In this document: positions 6,685 through 7,573 of the stretch, piece by piece | Position numbering within the stretch: position 1 is the first letter of the stretch | Layout: every line of letters starts with the position of its first letter | From: Bifidobacterium breve | GTDB taxonomy: Bacteria; Actinomycetota; Actinomycetes; UBA12327 | Assembly: GCA_943332445.1 (NCBI GenBank) | Contig: CALQPL010000043.1 | Span: 1-7,573, forward strand | Length of the DNA stretch: 7,573 nucleotides | Direction of reading: 5' to 3' | Notes under the pieces: generated by a model | What the model saw: the letters and a program-made list of their open reading frames with translations, nothing else | The model's database searches: none | What the model was told of the DNA's origin: nothing | Program-made: the position numbers and the translations under genes

Positions 6685-7478
6685 TGATCGAGATCAAGCG
6701 CATCGTCAGCGCATCGTTAATCGCAGGGGCAGTACTCATGAGCTTGGTCGCGCCATCAGCCAGTGCAAGTGAGCGTGGCGGAATTGCATGGTCCGCGACA
6801 AAGGGAAATGCCGAATCGTTGATCACGGTCTACACCGAAACCGGTTGCCAGTATCCGGCGACCAAGGTCAAGGCCGAACTGTTCGGTGAAGGAATGCCTG
6901 CTGAGGGCCAAGTCGTCTTTTCCCCTAGTACTGCTGACTTCTCGGCAACCGGCCCCATGGTGCTACCGCTGAGCAATGCCTTCGTGGTCTATGCCCAACG
7001 CAATGCCACACCGTTGGTGGGCAAGTACACGCTGAAGGTTCAGTGCATCGATCGCCTGGGCGCCAAAGTCATTGATGAGTTTGTTTCGACCATGAAGTGG
7101 TCCACTCCTGGCGATTCACTGAAGAACATTGAAAAGGCCACGTACACCGCGACCAACACAGCGCCAGCGTCGTTGGTGAAAACCACCTCACGGGACCAGG
7201 GCGAGGGTGCGGTGCCGGTGCCACAAGTCCAGCCCTCAACATCGTCTCCGACGGAGCCATCCACAACGCAACCCACAGATAAGGCAAACGCTGCGGCGCC
7301 AAATTCCAGTGGTGAGTCCAAGGCTTCGAGTGAACAAGTTTCTGCTGAAGGGGCAAACCCCAGCGGCGGCTTTCCCACTCTGCCCTTGGTGCTTGTGGCG
7401 GGAGCTGGTGCTCTCCTGCTTGCTCTTCGCTCGGTAATGCAGACAAAAACTCAGCCTTCTAGAGGAAGTAAGAAATGA
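6684..7478 (+). CDS. Small membrane-anchored protein with an ectodomain paralogous to the WxL-like protein's N-domain (264 aa)
   Basis: ATG at 6684 lies in TGATG with the preceding stop (6682-6684), so translation is probably coupled; no good ribosome binding site is seen. The signal peptide is residues 1-28 (ASA|SE). Residues about 33-156 align almost without gaps to residues 35-160 of the protein encoded at 3866, sharing both cysteines (C55, C121), NGQ/EGQ before the SP dipeptide, LSN.F.VYA, LVG.YT..VQC, and DE...TM.W.TP. A Ser/Thr/Pro/Gln-rich linker without secondary structure (about 165-228) spans to a transmembrane helix (about 231-248) and a basic tail ending in GSKK. There is no LPXTG. 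The family is not named here. It may be an anchored partner or competitor for whatever the shared domain binds. The gene also overlaps the next reading frame (ATGA, 7475-7478). Confidence 0.85.
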   Translation: MIEIKRIVSASLIAGAVLMSLVAPSASASERGGIAWSATKGNAESLITVYTETGCQYPATKVKAELFGEGMPAEGQVVFSPSTADFSATGPMVLPLSNAFVVYAQRNATPLVGKYTLKVQCIDRLGAKVIDEFVSTMKWSTPGDSLKNIEKATYTATNTAPASLVKTTSRDQGEGAVPVPQVQPSTSSPTEPSTTQPTDKANAAAPNSSGESKASSEQVSAEGANPSGGFPTLPLVLVAGAGALLLALRSVMQTKTQPSRGSKK

Positions 7479-7514
7479 CTATGACCGGTTTGACATCAGC
7501 CACACTGACAAGAG

Positions 7515-7519
7515 AAGGA
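7515..7519 (+). promoter_or_regulatory. Ribosome binding site for the last, partial gene
   Basis: AAGGA lies 6 bases before ATG 7526 and 3 bases before the adjacent in-frame ATG 7523. It favours 7526 over the in-frame ATG at 7475 that overlaps the upstream stop. Confidence 0.65.
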
Positions 7520-7525
7520 AAAATG

Positions 7526-7573
7526 ATGAAGCGTTCGGTACGCGGGGCCGTTGTTGTCCTAGCCAGTGCCCTC
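7526..7573 (+). CDS. N-terminus of another exported protein (3' end outside window)
   Basis: Sixteen codons are visible and read MKRSVRGAVVVLASAL: a basic n-region then a hydrophobic core, the beginning of a signal peptide. The same frame is open back to ATG 7475, which overlaps the upstream TGA as ATGA. That longer form would put 17 mostly polar residues ahead of the signal sequence, and AAGGA at 7515-7519 supports the internal start (7523 is nearly as good). It is most likely the third gene of the operon beginning at 5611. The product cannot be identified from this fragment. Confidence 0.65.
   Translation, partial: MKRSVRGAVVVLASAL

Noticed and set aside
7371..7478. Sortase (LPXTG-type) anchoring signal in the small anchored protein
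   Set aside because: No LPXTG or close variant precedes the helix; a plain transmembrane anchor with a basic tail explains the C-terminus.
1..7573. CRISPR arrays, tRNA/rRNA genes, insertion sequences, attachment sites
   Set aside because: No regularly spaced direct repeats, cloverleaf, transposase or terminal inverted repeats were seen on either strand.

Overview
The window reads as a surface-protein locus of an actinobacterium. The clues are a GC content in the high fifties by eye, GTG as well as ATG starts, Ala/Thr/Ser-rich exported proteins, a possible leaderless promoter, and families typical of Actinomycetota. No closer placement is justified. All genes are on the + strand, and every readable N-terminus has a signal peptide. 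There are no transporter permeases, enzymes, RNA genes or mobile elements.

Layout: (1) 1-177 is the C-terminal tail of a membrane-anchored protein. (2) 174-2513, overlapping it by 4 bases, encodes a large exported protein with a PstS-like binding fold and a C-terminal membrane anchor. (3) A 194-base gap contains a candidate PHO-box-like tandem array. (4) 2708-3712 encodes a soluble secreted PstS-like protein and ends in a strong hairpin terminator. (5) After a leader with a second inverted repeat, 3866-5443 encodes a secreted modular protein: a Cys-paired N-terminal domain, two group-3 bacterial Ig-like repeats and a C-terminal WxL-like domain. A 16-bp GAAA-loop terminator follows. (6) 5611-6684 encodes a membrane-anchored DUF916/DUF3324-type (WxL-interacting-protein-like) protein. 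(7) 6684-7478, overlapping by one base, encodes a small anchored protein whose ectodomain is a paralogue of the N-terminal domain in (5). (8) A further exported protein starts near 7526 and runs off the end.

Working model (inference): this is an actinobacterial counterpart of the Firmicutes Csc/WxL cell-surface complexes. A WxL-type protein is held at the envelope by a DUF916-type anchored partner, with an anchored paralogue and two PstS-like binding proteins encoded alongside. The soluble members (2708-3712 and 3866-5443) have strong ribosome binding sites and their own terminators. The anchored members are translationally coupled or weakly initiated. The possible PHO box before the soluble PstS-like gene hints that part of the locus responds to phosphate starvation.

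No stretch longer than 300 bases lacks a gene. The gaps (2514-2707, 3713-3865, 5444-5610) are described under their features.
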